Shown in pieces: positions 1 through 8,293 of a stretch of 64,000 bases of DNA. The DNA comes from Nostoc foliaceum FACHB-393 (GTDB taxonomy: Bacteria > Cyanobacteriota > Cyanobacteriia > Cyanobacteriales > Nostocaceae): the NCBI RefSeq assembly GCF_014698505.1, contig NZ_JACJTD010000003.1:62001-126000 (forward strand), given 5' to 3'. The notes below the pieces were generated by a model, which was not told the origin of the DNA, did not search any database, and was given only the letters and a program-made list of their open reading frames with translations. Numbering within the stretch: the stretch's first letter is position 1; every line of letters begins with the position of its first letter. Made by a program: the position numbers and the translations under genes.

Positions 1-2
1 TC

Positions 3-584
3 AAAAATAAAATTACAAATAAATTAGAGCAATTATTGGAACAATGGTTAGTGCCTCGTCTGGTAAGCTGGGGAGAATACATAGAAACCAAAATCAGGCG
101 CTACAAGCATCAAGAACTGAAGAGTCAATTAAAATTTTGTGGCTCTGGTCTACGATTTAAACGAGATATTAAAATTGACCATCCGCAAAATGTATCTCTG
201 GGAAACAAAGTCTACATTGGCCCTAATGTTGTATTAGATGGTCGTGGTGGAATCACAATTGGCGATAACACAACTCTTGGTTTTAATGTTGTTATTCTCT
301 CCGCTAACCATGACTATCAAAGTAATGATTTACCCTATGAACATAATGTCTATATTCATAAACCTGTTGTCATTGGCCGCAATGTTTGGATTGGCGGAAA
401 TGTCCTAATTATTCCGGGAGTTTCCATTGGAGATGGTGCAATTGTAGCGGCTGGTACGGTTGTAAATACTAATATTGAACCTTTAGCAATTGTTGGAAAT
501 CAACCGATGAGAACAATTAAATACCGCGATAAAGAACATTATCAAAAACTCGCCGATAAGCAAGAAAGTCAGGATAATTCGTAA
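3..584 (+). CDS. Hexapeptide-repeat sugar O-acyltransferase (5' end outside window)
   Basis: Acyl- (probably acetyl-) transferase of the left-handed beta-helix family, likely acting on a sugar of surface polysaccharide. Hexapeptide repeats run from about NVSLGNKVYIGPNVVL through GGITIGDNTTLGFNVVI to VIGRNVWIGGNVLIIPGVSIGDGAIVAAGTVV. The loop SANHDY carries the histidine expected as catalytic base. The frame stays open to the left window edge. A TTG at 36 would give 182 residues, but in-frame codons upstream contain no stop, so the true start may lie outside the window. It faces the P450 gene across a shared hairpin terminator. The acceptor sugar cannot be told from sequence. Confidence 0.8.
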   Translation, partial: KNKITNKLEQLLEQWLVPRLVSWGEYIETKIRRYKHQELKSQLKFCGSGLRFKRDIKIDHPQNVSLGNKVYIGPNVVLDGRGGITIGDNTTLGFNVVILSANHDYQSNDLPYEHNVYIHKPVVIGRNVWIGGNVLIIPGVSIGDGAIVAAGTVVNTNIEPLAIVGNQPMRTIKYRDKEHYQKLADKQESQDNS

Positions 585-640
585 TGACGCTCCTACGTCG
601 CTACCGCTACGCTAACGTAATTCGTAATTATTGCGCGATA

Positions 641-670
641 GTAGGGTGGGTATTTTAACCCCCACCCTAC
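641..670. terminator. Hairpin between convergent genes
   Basis: GTAGGGTGGG at 641-650 pairs with CCCACCCTAC at 661-670. It lies between the 3' ends of the acyltransferase (+) and the P450 (-), so it can serve as a two-way terminator. Just before it (585-630) is short repeated sequence built on ATTCGTAAT. Confidence 0.65.
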
Positions 671-674
671 TTGC

Positions 675-2108
675 CTAAACTAGGGCTGGTGTATTTGCAC
701 GCTTAACTTGAGGTGTTGCAATCATTCGCATTCCGGGCGGTGCGGCTATAGTTAACCCACGGCGTACAGGGCGCACAGGACGTTTATTCACTAGCGATAC
801 TTGAAAATCCGACAAAACAGTTGCCAAGACAATTTTCATTTCATACTGGGCAAATGCCATCCCAATACAGCGACGATTACCGCCACCAAAGGGTAAATAT
901 TCGTATGGTGAATATTGTCTTTCTAAAAAGCGTTCTGGTTTGAACTGCTTGGATTGTGGGTAAACTTCTTCCCGATGATGCGCTAAATAAATACTGGGGA
1001 CTATTGCCGTTCCCTCTCGCAGTTCGTAGCCCATAATTTTAATTGGGGTCTTCACAATCCGCACGAAAGCAGTCATGGCAATTGGGTAAATTCGCAATGT
1101 TTCTTGGCACACTGCTGTCAAATAGGGCAATTTAGCTACACTACTCAAATCGGAGTTAACTCCAAGGGTGTTGAGTTCTTGTAGCAATTTCTCCCGCACC
1201 TCTGGTAAATGGTCAATCCAGTAAAAAGCCCATGTCAATGCTGAAGCAGTAGTTTCATGTCCCGCAACTAACAACGTCATCAACTCGTCGTGTAATTCTT
1301 CATCTGACATCCCTTGACCATCATCATAACGAGCAGCCATCATCAAACTCAGGATATCTTGGCGATTTTGCTCAGATTCTGCCCGACGTTCTCGAAGCAA
1401 AGCATAAATAAGTTGATCAATTTTTTGCCGTTGTTGCAAAATCCAACCCCACGGACTCCATGCACCGAAATCTTTTTGCATGAATCTGAGAAAGAAGGCG
1501 CTAGACATTACAGGTGAACTGATGAAGTCTAGTAAATCACTTAGCGATCGCCTCAGTTCGTCAAACAGCTCTCCTTCATTTAAACCAAATACAATCCGCA
1601 GAATAACACGCAAGGTGATTTCTTGCATCGACTCACGGATATTAAAAGGCTTGCCAATTTGCCATTCATTACTGACCTGTCGGGTTATTTTTTGGATATC
1701 CTGACCATAAGCCCGCATCCTTTCGCCATGAAACGGAGGAGCTAGTAGTTGCCGTTGGCGTTGGTGGCGATCGCCATCTGATAACATAAAGGAGCGATCG
1801 CCAAGCAAAAATTTTAGTCCTATGTTCCCCCTGCCAGCCTCAAAATGGCTGGAATCAGCAGTAAAAATCTGCTCAAGGGCTTGGGGTTGACTAAAATACA
1901 CAATATGGTTATCAGACCGACTACTCCTGATCGTGAAAGTGTCACCATAGATTTTGGCAAAATCATCCACATATTTTACAGGCTGACCAATAAACTTGAT
2001 CATCCGCAACCAGCGCGGCATTTGAGGCCCATCAGGCAGATTGTAAGTTGGTGTCATAGGAGTTTGTGGAGTTGATAGCTTCTGAATTTTATTGTTACGA
2101 GTTTTCAT
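675..2108 (-). CDS. Cytochrome P450, CYP110-like
   Basis: Heme-thiolate monooxygenase of the CYP110-type group common in filamentous cyanobacteria; that group is associated with fatty acid or terpenoid oxidation, but the substrate here is unknown. I-helix oxygen-binding motif AGHETT lies near residue 282, the K-helix ExxR as ETLR near 334, and the heme-binding loop FGGGNRRCIG with the axial cysteine near 405-415. The ATG at 2108 is the longest ATG start that does not overlap the divergent gene at 2261; the ATG at 2057 (MTPTYNLPDGPQ) is also possible. Neither has a clear ribosome-binding site. Length (about 477 residues) is normal. No redox partner gene is adjacent. Confidence 0.92.
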   Translation of the reverse strand: MKTRNNKIQKLSTPQTPMTPTYNLPDGPQMPRWLRMIKFIGQPVKYVDDFAKIYGDTFTIRSSRSDNHIVYFSQPQALEQIFTADSSHFEAGRGNIGLKFLLGDRSFMLSDGDRHQRQRQLLAPPFHGERMRAYGQDIQKITRQVSNEWQIGKPFNIRESMQEITLRVILRIVFGLNEGELFDELRRSLSDLLDFISSPVMSSAFFLRFMQKDFGAWSPWGWILQQRQKIDQLIYALLRERRAESEQNRQDILSLMMAARYDDGQGMSDEELHDELMTLLVAGHETTASALTWAFYWIDHLPEVREKLLQELNTLGVNSDLSSVAKLPYLTAVCQETLRIYPIAMTAFVRIVKTPIKIMGYELREGTAIVPSIYLAHHREEVYPQSKQFKPERFLERQYSPYEYLPFGGGNRRCIGMAFAQYEMKIVLATVLSDFQVSLVNKRPVRPVRRGLTIAAPPGMRMIATPQVKRANTPALV

Positions 2109-2260
2109 GTTATTTAGGGGTACACAAAGCGGTATATTCTTGTAATAGCAATTTAAAAAATGATTTCGACAAATGGAGCGCCCAAACCGATAACCACTAG
2201 CTCTTTCATAATCCAAAATCCAAAATCTAAAATGGTATAAGGCCGCATCGGAACCAAGCA

Positions 2261-2893
2261 GTGCCAAAAATCATCGCTATTCTCAACGGTAAAGGAGGAG
2301 TCGGTAAAACGACTACCGCAGTCAATCTGGCTGCAAATTTTGCGAAGAAAAAGAAGGTACTGCTGATTGACGCAGATATTCAAGGTTCTGCCAGTTGGTG
2401 GTTTGGGCGCAGTCAGCAGGGAATGGGATTTGATTTATCTCAAGAAACAGATCCCGCACTTTTAGGTGATTTAGGAAAGATAACAGGTTACGATTTAGTA
2501 GTGGTGGATACGCCTCCCGCGCTGCGCTCTGAAGCATTAGTGGCGGTAGTTGCGATCGCAGATTATCTAGTTTTGCCTACACCCCCAGCCGCAATGGATT
2601 TAGCTATCCTCGTGGAAACAGTCAAGGAAGCCGTCATCCCCGTGGGAACCCTCCATCGGGTACTGCTTACCAAAGTCGATACGCGCAGTATTGGGGAAGC
2701 AGTAGAAGCAAAAAACACTCTGACTCGATTAGGTATTCCTACTTGTAATACCTTTATCCGTGCCTATAAGGCTCATGAACGAGCAGCACTTGAGGGTGTA
2801 GCGATTAGTCAATGGCGAGGAAGTAATGCACGGGAGGCGGAGTTAGACTACCGCCGTGCAGCTGATGAATTACAGCGTGATTGGAGAAAATAA
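2261..2893 (+). CDS. mcdA: ParA-family ATPase, likely carboxysome-positioning McdA
   Basis: Small (210 aa) ParA/MinD-type ATPase with the deviant Walker A motif KGGVGKTT at residues 11-18, including the signature lysine K11, a Walker A' stretch [14 protein letters not shown] (about 34-47) and Walker [10 protein letters not shown] (about 79-87). There is no N-terminal DNA-binding domain as in plasmid ParA. Start is GTG at 2261. The next gene begins three bases after its stop and codes a coiled-coil protein ending in the tryptophan-bearing tail typical of McdB. Carboxysome shell genes ccmK3-ccmK4 lie 2 kb downstream. McdA binds nucleoid DNA and spaces carboxysomes. The family call is certain; assignment to McdA rests on the partner and context. 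Confidence 0.75.
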   Translation: MPKIIAILNGKGGVGKTTTAVNLAANFAKKKKVLLIDADIQGSASWWFGRSQQGMGFDLSQETDPALLGDLGKITGYDLVVVDTPPALRSEALVAVVAIADYLVLPTPPAAMDLAILVETVKEAVIPVGTLHRVLLTKVDTRSIGEAVEAKNTLTRLGIPTCNTFIRAYKAHERAALEGVAISQWRGSNAREAELDYRRAADELQRDWRK

Positions 2894-2895
2894 TA

Positions 2896-3519
2896 ATGGC
2901 TAGGAAACAAAGTCTCTCTGACTTACTACAAGAAGAGGCGCAAAAATTTACACCCCAAGAAGGTGAATCTGCAATTGAAGTTACAGCAGAAAAAATTGTT
3001 GAAGAACAGGCTTCATCTGATGAGGAATCCTCAACACAAACACCTGAGCCAAATTCTACTAAGCGCACAAGCCCAACTAAAGCTGATTTAGAAGCAACTG
3101 TTAAAGAGTTGACAACTAATCTAGAAACAAGCCACAAAAAAGAAGCATCTCTTGGACAAGAAATTGCTGATTTGCAATCAAAATTAACTAAACAAAAAAC
3201 ATTAACATCGGAACAAAAAACCCTAGCAGAACAGCTAACAAAAGAACTTGACGCAACCAAAAAAACAGCACTGCAACTAGCAGAAGCGAATTCCAAGCTT
3301 ATAGAAGAAATTAATGCTTTAAAACAAACGGCAGAAGATAATTCTAAACTTGCTGTAGCTGTAAAAGGAACTAGTGCTATAAAACCCGTAAAAGAACACT
3401 ACAATCCACTTAACTACAAAAAATCACATCGCTCTTCAGAAACACTAGCTCAAAATCAACCACAAAATCAACCAAATGTGTATCCTGAGAGTTCTAATGA
3501 GATGTGGTTACTTGACTAG
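2896..3519 (+). CDS. mcdB: Coiled-coil partner of the ParA ATPase, likely McdB
   Basis: 207 residues, highly charged, rich in K, E and Q. The N-terminus (MARKQSLSDLLQEEAQ) is followed by an acidic low-complexity stretch, a central coiled coil (about residues 58-145) and a polar Q/N-rich tail ending NEMWLLD. A conserved tryptophan very near the C-terminus is a known hallmark of McdB, the adaptor that links McdA to carboxysomes. The ATG at 2896 has GGAG at 2883-2886 and follows the mcdA stop by two bases, so the pair is surely one operon. A TTG at 2881 is in frame but less likely. Sequence of this family is poorly conserved, so the call depends on architecture and neighbours. Confidence 0.68.
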   Translation: MARKQSLSDLLQEEAQKFTPQEGESAIEVTAEKIVEEQASSDEESSTQTPEPNSTKRTSPTKADLEATVKELTTNLETSHKKEASLGQEIADLQSKLTKQKTLTSEQKTLAEQLTKELDATKKTALQLAEANSKLIEEINALKQTAEDNSKLAVAVKGTSAIKPVKEHYNPLNYKKSHRSSETLAQNQPQNQPNVYPESSNEMWLLD

Positions 3520-3560
3520 TACAGCTTGGTCAAAATCCAGTTAACTACGATTAACCAGAC

Positions 3561-3588
3561 TTAACAAGGGGATTTTTCCCCTTGTTAA
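3561..3588 (+). terminator. Hairpin after mcdAB
   Basis: Perfect 11-bp stem: TTAACAAGGGG (3561-3571) and CCCCTTGTTAA (3578-3588), loop ATTTTT. No T-run follows. The rest of 3520-3881 shows no gene. Confidence 0.6.
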
Positions 3589-3881
3589 AGGTAGGCGAAC
3601 TTCCGCCACAGTATACTAGAGTCAGTCAATCAGATAAAGCCTACTTACTAAGTGATAAACTGCGTTCCCTAAAATTCTGTGAAAGTAACAGTATTAAAGA
3701 GAAAAATAGTGGCTCTGACAAAAGCCATTAGCAATATGTCAAAAACTTTACAGATAAGCGTTACAGAAAACTTGTTGAGAGTTGCGCTACCTTGATACTC
3801 AACTATACTGTTGTAGCGCGTTCCCGTTTACATCCAACAAATTGCAATAGCTACATCAGATTTCTTGGGTTTCAACTACAA

Positions 3882-4766
3882 TTATCGAAAGCCTAAAATA
3901 TGCTGCGCAGTAATTTGTGGTTGTTCCAGGTGTGGGAGATGACCACAATCTTGAATCCAAACGAGAGTACTGTGTGGAATTCCTCTTTTAAACCTCATGG
4001 CATCCTTAGTACCTAAAATTTTATCGGAATCACCCCATAAAATTAGCGTCTGTTGCAAAATTTCTGATAATTTTTTAAATCTAAAAGCACTGTAACCACC
4101 ACTTTTAGTGAAAGTAATCAAAGCTTGATGCCAACTGGGCATTTGTAGGTGTAATGCGCCACAACATAGCGCATCGACAGAGGCAAGACTTTGATTTTTA
4201 TATCCAATGCGGGAAACGCGATCGCGCACTTTCAGATTACTCAAAAATTGAGTTGCTAAATAATCCAATGGGGGAAACATTAATTTACTTAATGGTGAAC
4301 CACCCGCCAACCCCGCACTGTCAATTAACACCAGCTTTTTTACCACTTCCGGGTAAGTCAACGTAAAATCAATTGCAGTCGCACCCCCCATCGAAGCGCC
4401 CACCAAAATTACAGGTTGGTTAATCAGGCTTTTCCAGAAATAATAAAGATGGGTTTTAATCGCAGTTGGGCTATAAGCAATTCCTGAGAGTCTATCTGTA
4501 AAACCAAAACCCAACAAATCGACTGCCCATGTTTCATTATCTCCAGAGAGTAGTGGCAAAAGCCGCCGAAATTCTAATACAGAACTATCAAAGCCATGAA
4601 TTAATAAAATAGGAGTTCCACCACTCCCTTGCTTGACATAGGTCGTAGTAACTGGTTGATTAATTAAAGTAGTAGCGATCGCAGTTGTTTGAATACTTTG
4701 AGCTAGTGCGATCGAGGCAGATTCTGTCAGTTGCCCAACTGCTTGAGGAAGAAAATTCGGAAACAT
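3882..4766 (-). CDS. Alpha/beta-fold hydrolase
   Basis: 294-residue alpha/beta hydrolase. The oxyanion-hole segment LLIHGFDSS lies near residue 55, the nucleophile elbow GASMGG near 123-128, an acid in LWGDSDKI near 240, and the catalytic histidine in DCGHLPHLEQP close to the C-terminus. Substrate is not predictable; similar cyanobacterial proteins are annotated only as hydrolases. It stands alone on the minus strand between the mcdAB and ccmK units and breaks their co-direction, so it is probably expressed separately. Start ATG at 4766. Confidence 0.85.
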   Translation of the reverse strand: MFPNFLPQAVGQLTESASIALAQSIQTTAIATTLINQPVTTTYVKQGSGGTPILLIHGFDSSVLEFRRLLPLLSGDNETWAVDLLGFGFTDRLSGIAYSPTAIKTHLYYFWKSLINQPVILVGASMGGATAIDFTLTYPEVVKKLVLIDSAGLAGGSPLSKLMFPPLDYLATQFLSNLKVRDRVSRIGYKNQSLASVDALCCGALHLQMPSWHQALITFTKSGGYSAFRFKKLSEILQQTLILWGDSDKILGTKDAMRFKRGIPHSTLVWIQDCGHLPHLEQPQITAQHILGFR

Positions 4767-4950
4767 ACATCAATATTTTAGTCCATAGACTACAGACTAC
4801 CTCTAGAACAGCGAGTTGTGAGTGGTGAATCGGCAAATACCCACTCTTTTAGAATTTTTAGCATCAAAGAAAGTTTTCCAAAATGTCAAAATTGGGACTA
4901 AAGCCACGTACAATTAATATCGCCTATCCCTTAATCCAGGAGCTAATGCC

Positions 4951-5262
4951 ATGCCAATGGCCGTTGGCGTAATTGAAACTTTAGGTTTTCCTAGTGTCTT
5001 AGCAGCAGCTGATGCAATGGTCAAAGCTGCCGCAGTTACAATTGTGTATTATGGTCAAGCCGAAAGCGCTCGCTTGTTAGTCGCTGTTCGGGGACACGTT
5101 TCTGAAGTAAATAGAGCTGTTGAAGCCGGAATCGCCGCTGGAGAGCAAGTAAAAGTTGGTACAGTAATCACCCACTACATAGTTCCCAATCCACCGGAAA
5201 ATGTGGAAACTATATTACCAATCCATTTCACTGAAAAATCAGAACCTTTCCGCATGTTCTAA
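4951..5262 (+). CDS. ccmK3: Carboxysome shell protein CcmK3 (BMC domain)
   Basis: Single bacterial-microcompartment domain of 103 residues, forming hexamer facets of the beta-carboxysome shell. Typical segments are [33 protein letters not shown] and VETILPIHFTE. The pore loop region reads QAESA rather than the KIGSG-type loop of CcmK1/2, which fits the minor paralogue CcmK3. It is followed 82 bp downstream by ccmK4, the usual satellite pair away from the main ccm operon; CcmK3 is known to pair with CcmK4 in mixed hexamers. Start could be ATG 4951 or ATG 4957; AGGAG lies at 4938-4942. Confidence 0.9.
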   Translation: MPMAVGVIETLGFPSVLAAADAMVKAAAVTIVYYGQAESARLLVAVRGHVSEVNRAVEAGIAAGEQVKVGTVITHYIVPNPPENVETILPIHFTEKSEPFRMF

Positions 5263-5344
5263 GCAATTTTGCTATCAAAATCTGTAGCGAAGCTTCGTAC
5301 AATTAATTTGTAGCCTCGGTGTTTATTCATACAGGAGATTAATT

Positions 5345-5695
5345 ATGTCATTACAGGCAATTGGAGCACTTGAAACAAAAGGTTTCCCTGCGGTGCTAGC
5401 AGCAGCAGATGCTATGGTAAAAGCTGGTCGAGTCACCCTCGTTGGTTATATCAGAGTGGGTAGCGCCCGCTTTACAGTTAATATTCGTGGTGATGTTTCT
5501 GAAGTAAAAGCCGCTATGGCTGCTGGTGTTGAAGCCGCAGAAAATGTCTATGGCGGTACACTAGAATCCTGGGTAATTATTGCTCGTCCCCATGAAAACG
5601 TTGAAGCTATTCTGCCAATTGCTTACACAGAACAAGTCCAACAGTATCGAGAATCTGTAGAAAATCCCATTGTGAGATCATCGAATGGTCTATAG
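5345..5695 (+). CDS. ccmK4: Carboxysome shell protein CcmK4 (BMC domain)
   Basis: 116-residue BMC-domain shell protein with [20 protein letters not shown], the pore-side loop RVGSAR and the strand [11 protein letters not shown]. It has a longer C-terminal tail than CcmK3, as CcmK4 proteins do. A strong ribosome-binding site (AGGAGA) precedes ATG 5345. It is second gene of a two-gene unit with ccmK3. These minor shell proteins tune shell permeability in established models. Confidence 0.9.
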   Translation: MSLQAIGALETKGFPAVLAAADAMVKAGRVTLVGYIRVGSARFTVNIRGDVSEVKAAMAAGVEAAENVYGGTLESWVIIARPHENVEAILPIAYTEQVQQYRESVENPIVRSSNGL

Positions 5696-6803
5696 AGTCA
5701 ACCCTCTGCGGGAGAATTCAAAATTAAAAACGAAGAATCCCCATAAATGAATTTAAAGAGAAGTCTCTTGTAAGGCTTCTTACATTAAAGCTTTTGAAGG
5801 TTGCATTCTTTCTGTTTTTATATTTTGCATAAGTTGAATTTTGAAGCAGAGGGAAAGCAACAGTCAAAGTCAATAGTCAAAATCAATATTGACTGTTGAC
5901 TATTCATTTTTGGAAAGATAAAACTTTTAAGAATAACTTGCCAATCTTAGAGACACAGTTGTGGATAAAAGCTTCTTTAGAAAGGATAAATTTGCCATCA
6001 ATCCCTATTATTGAAAATAGTGAACGCCATGTGGAATACTGAGGTTGATTCCACGCCATAGCTATAGTATTTATCCAAAAGTTTCTTTCTTTAATATGTA
6101 TGCTTAAATTACGTATATACACTTAAATAAAATAATAAAAAATTAAGAAGTTTAACTTAATACAATACAGTTAATGCTTGATCTTACCTAACCCTCCTTA
6201 AAAAGTAGGGAATTAAACCCATTTTAAGGGGAGCCAGCGCGGTCTTCTCCCTTTGAGAACAGGGGAAACGCTCTAGCGCATAGTCTTGTCTACAACACGC
6301 TACGTAACCGAGTGTCTGGAGGTTTACTCCATAAGTAAGTGGATTGGGTTGGGGGATCTTTCGGGTAAAAAAGATCACTAATACTAAGCGTATTGAGATT
6401 TAATTAAGTATCCTACTACGTAAGGGATTGTATAGCGTTGAAACTTATACGGCTGAAATAACGTCTCAATATTGAGTTAAATTAGATTCGTTCCTCGGCT
6501 CGGTTACACAATATTAGGTTTCCCCAACCCATCTCCTGCAAAGGTGTATGGTCACCACTCTAGGTAGATTTCTGTTCTCAGTTCAAAAACATAACTTTAC
6601 AAAAAGATTAAATTAACAGAATTGGCTCAAACGCCTCATAGGTATGGTTTTGGGGAATTTTGAAATTGAAAATAAAACATCAATGTAGAAATTTCTGCAT
6701 AATTTTAGTGAATTAAGACGTAATAAAAGTGGAATCACTGGGATATTTTCATGATTTTCATGAAATCCGGGGCAGCTGCCAGTTAAACAATTAGGTGGGA
6801 CAA
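5696..6803. other. 1.1-kb gap between ccmK4 and hetZ-like gene
   Basis: No convincing gene. It holds the inverted repeats at 5858-5904 and, around 6220-6330, a copy of a dispersed repeat whose core (AGACCGC, read on the minus strand) also occurs near 18290. The last 400 bases should contain the hetZ promoter, but I could not find a clean HetR-type GGGG-N5-CCCC palindrome or an NtcA site (GTA-N8-TAC). Confidence 0.5.
5858..5904 (+). terminator. Inverted repeats after ccmK4
   Basis: Nested inverted repeats: CAACAGTCAA (5858-5867) with TTGACTGTTG (5889-5898), and AATAGTCAA (5872-5880) with TTGACTATT (5896-5904). They could terminate the ccmK3K4 transcript; the motif is also a heptamer-type repeat. 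Confidence 0.4.
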
Positions 6804-7991
6804 ATGGGGGTTGTGATGCAAACTTCAAAATTGAGTTTCGAGGAGCGCAATCTCGCTATGACAAAGGATGTGGAAAAACTAGCTCTAGATTGGCAGAAAC
6901 GCTTGGCTGAGGAATGTCCAGATCAAAATGAAGCTGCTAGGCAAAGTATTATTCTCTGGCTGTTGGGATCTGACTCAAAACGATTTGATCTGTTGAACCC
7001 TAAAGAACTAGATATCGCCAAGCAAGCGATGGAATATCGCTGGAGGATTTTACGTCAACGCTATTTGGGACTAGGGCGAGAACGTGCTTATCGCAACTTG
7101 ATAACGCGATTGGGGAGTTTAGTGACATTACGGAATAAAATTCAGACTTGGGTTGCCCTTAGCCGCGATCGCCAGCGTAGTGTCATAGATGTATTGCAAG
7201 AAGTACTTCAAGAGTTACTGCAAACTGATGCCTATATGCAACAACAAATGGCTGATATTGCCAAATATACAACCGATAGACGATTAGGGGATGCTCTGCT
7301 ATTTGCCTGTGTGGAAGAATATTGTTTGCGACCAGTCCGCAATCAACCCCTATTAGCTTATCGGTTTGTAAATTACTTGCGTCGCACTCAGCGCGGTGGC
7401 TTAACCCAAGTGCCAGGCCGTGACTTAATTAGGCTAGTGTCAGAAGAAGTTCTCACAGACGACAGTGACAATCGAGTTAACTTAGTAGATAGTCAGGCGA
7501 TCGCAGAATATCAAGAAGCACAACAGCTAGAAGAACAACAAGCGCTGCGTCAGTCAGTACAAAAAGAATTTGAAAATTATTTACAAGAAAATTTGGGGAC
7601 AGACGCAGTAGAGTGGCTACGACTGTATTTGCAAGGTAAGTCCCAGGAAGAGATCGCTCACAGATTAAATAAACAGACTAAAGAAGTATACCGTCTGCGA
7701 GAAAAAATTAGTTACCACGCCGTGCGTGTCTTTGCCCTCAAAGGGAAACCAGAACTCGTAGACAGCTGGCTCTCAATTTCCTTGCAAGAACATAACTTGG
7801 GATTAACACAAAATCAATGGCAGCAACTTTATGAAAAATTGACTCCTCTGGGGCGGCAGATTCTAGATTTGCGGAGAGCGGGTAACTCAATAGAAGTAAT
7901 AGCCCAACAGTTAAAACTTAAAACTCATCAAGTGCTAGGCGAATGGACAAAAGTCTATCTTGCTGCCCAAGCGTTAAGAACCCAGGAGTAG
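6804..7991 (+). CDS. hetZ: HetZ-like heterocyst differentiation regulator
   Basis: 395-residue, mostly alpha-helical soluble protein. Central and C-terminal parts contain sigma-factor-like helix-turn-helix segments (for example EWLRLYLQGKSQEEIAHRLN near 270-290, and a further ILDLRRAGNSIEVIAQQLKL near 350-370). HetZ is an early regulator acting with HetR and HetP in heterocyst patterning; its gene is followed by patU in known Nostoc/Anabaena genomes, as it is here. AGGTGG at 6793-6798 fits ATG 6804; ATG 6816, ATG 6858 and GTG 6795 are alternatives. Recognition is from length, HTH layout and the patU neighbour, so a paralogue is not excluded. Confidence 0.68.
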   Translation: MGVVMQTSKLSFEERNLAMTKDVEKLALDWQKRLAEECPDQNEAARQSIILWLLGSDSKRFDLLNPKELDIAKQAMEYRWRILRQRYLGLGRERAYRNLITRLGSLVTLRNKIQTWVALSRDRQRSVIDVLQEVLQELLQTDAYMQQQMADIAKYTTDRRLGDALLFACVEEYCLRPVRNQPLLAYRFVNYLRRTQRGGLTQVPGRDLIRLVSEEVLTDDSDNRVNLVDSQAIAEYQEAQQLEEQQALRQSVQKEFENYLQENLGTDAVEWLRLYLQGKSQEEIAHRLNKQTKEVYRLREKISYHAVRVFALKGKPELVDSWLSISLQEHNLGLTQNQWQQLYEKLTPLGRQILDLRRAGNSIEVIAQQLKLKTHQVLGEWTKVYLAAQALRTQE

Positions 7992-8042
7992 GCTGTGAGA
8001 CATATAGTTGATCAATTCAGATGGTGTGCGAAAGTAGGAGAT

Positions 8043-8085
8043 GGGGAGCAGGGGAGAATTCATAACAAGTTTCTCCCCTCTCCCC
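8043..8085 (+). terminator. GC-rich hairpin after hetZ-like gene
   Basis: GGGGAGCAGGGGAGAA (8043-8058) pairs with TTCTCCCCTCTCCCC (8071-8085) with one bulge. The same arm sequence (CAGGGGAGAA) builds the larger hairpin at 20300-20357, so this is a dispersed hairpin family. The rest of 7992-8293 is AT-rich and would hold the patU promoter if separate. Confidence 0.5.
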
Positions 8086-8293
8086 CTTTGCCTTTTTATC
8101 CCCTCATGTCTGAGTTACTAAAGTAGAAGGTAACTCAGTATTATACTTAATCTACATCTGAAATTAATCTTCTACTTACGTCTACTTAGGTATATATAAT
8201 TTAAATTTTAACAATCCAACAAAGTATCTTTATTAACTACCTACTATATTAAAGGCAAAATATTATATAAGTAAACACCAAGCAATCAAACCT

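Noticed and set aside
675-2267. Long 530-residue start for the P450
   Set aside because: It would overlap the divergent ParA gene, and the first ~53 residues do not look like a P450 N-terminus.
5904-6122. 72-codon minus-strand frame after ccmK4
   Set aside because: No family pattern, AT-rich composition, no ribosome-binding site, and it lies among repeats; likely chance.
6184-6378. 64-codon minus-strand frame in the ccmK4-hetZ gap
   Set aside because: It runs through a dispersed repeat that also occurs near 18290 in non-coding DNA.
6380-6803. HetR or NtcA binding site upstream of the hetZ-like gene
   Set aside because: GGG and CCC runs occur (for example near 6204-6214), but the spacing does not match the HetR palindrome, and no GTA-N8-TAC site was found.
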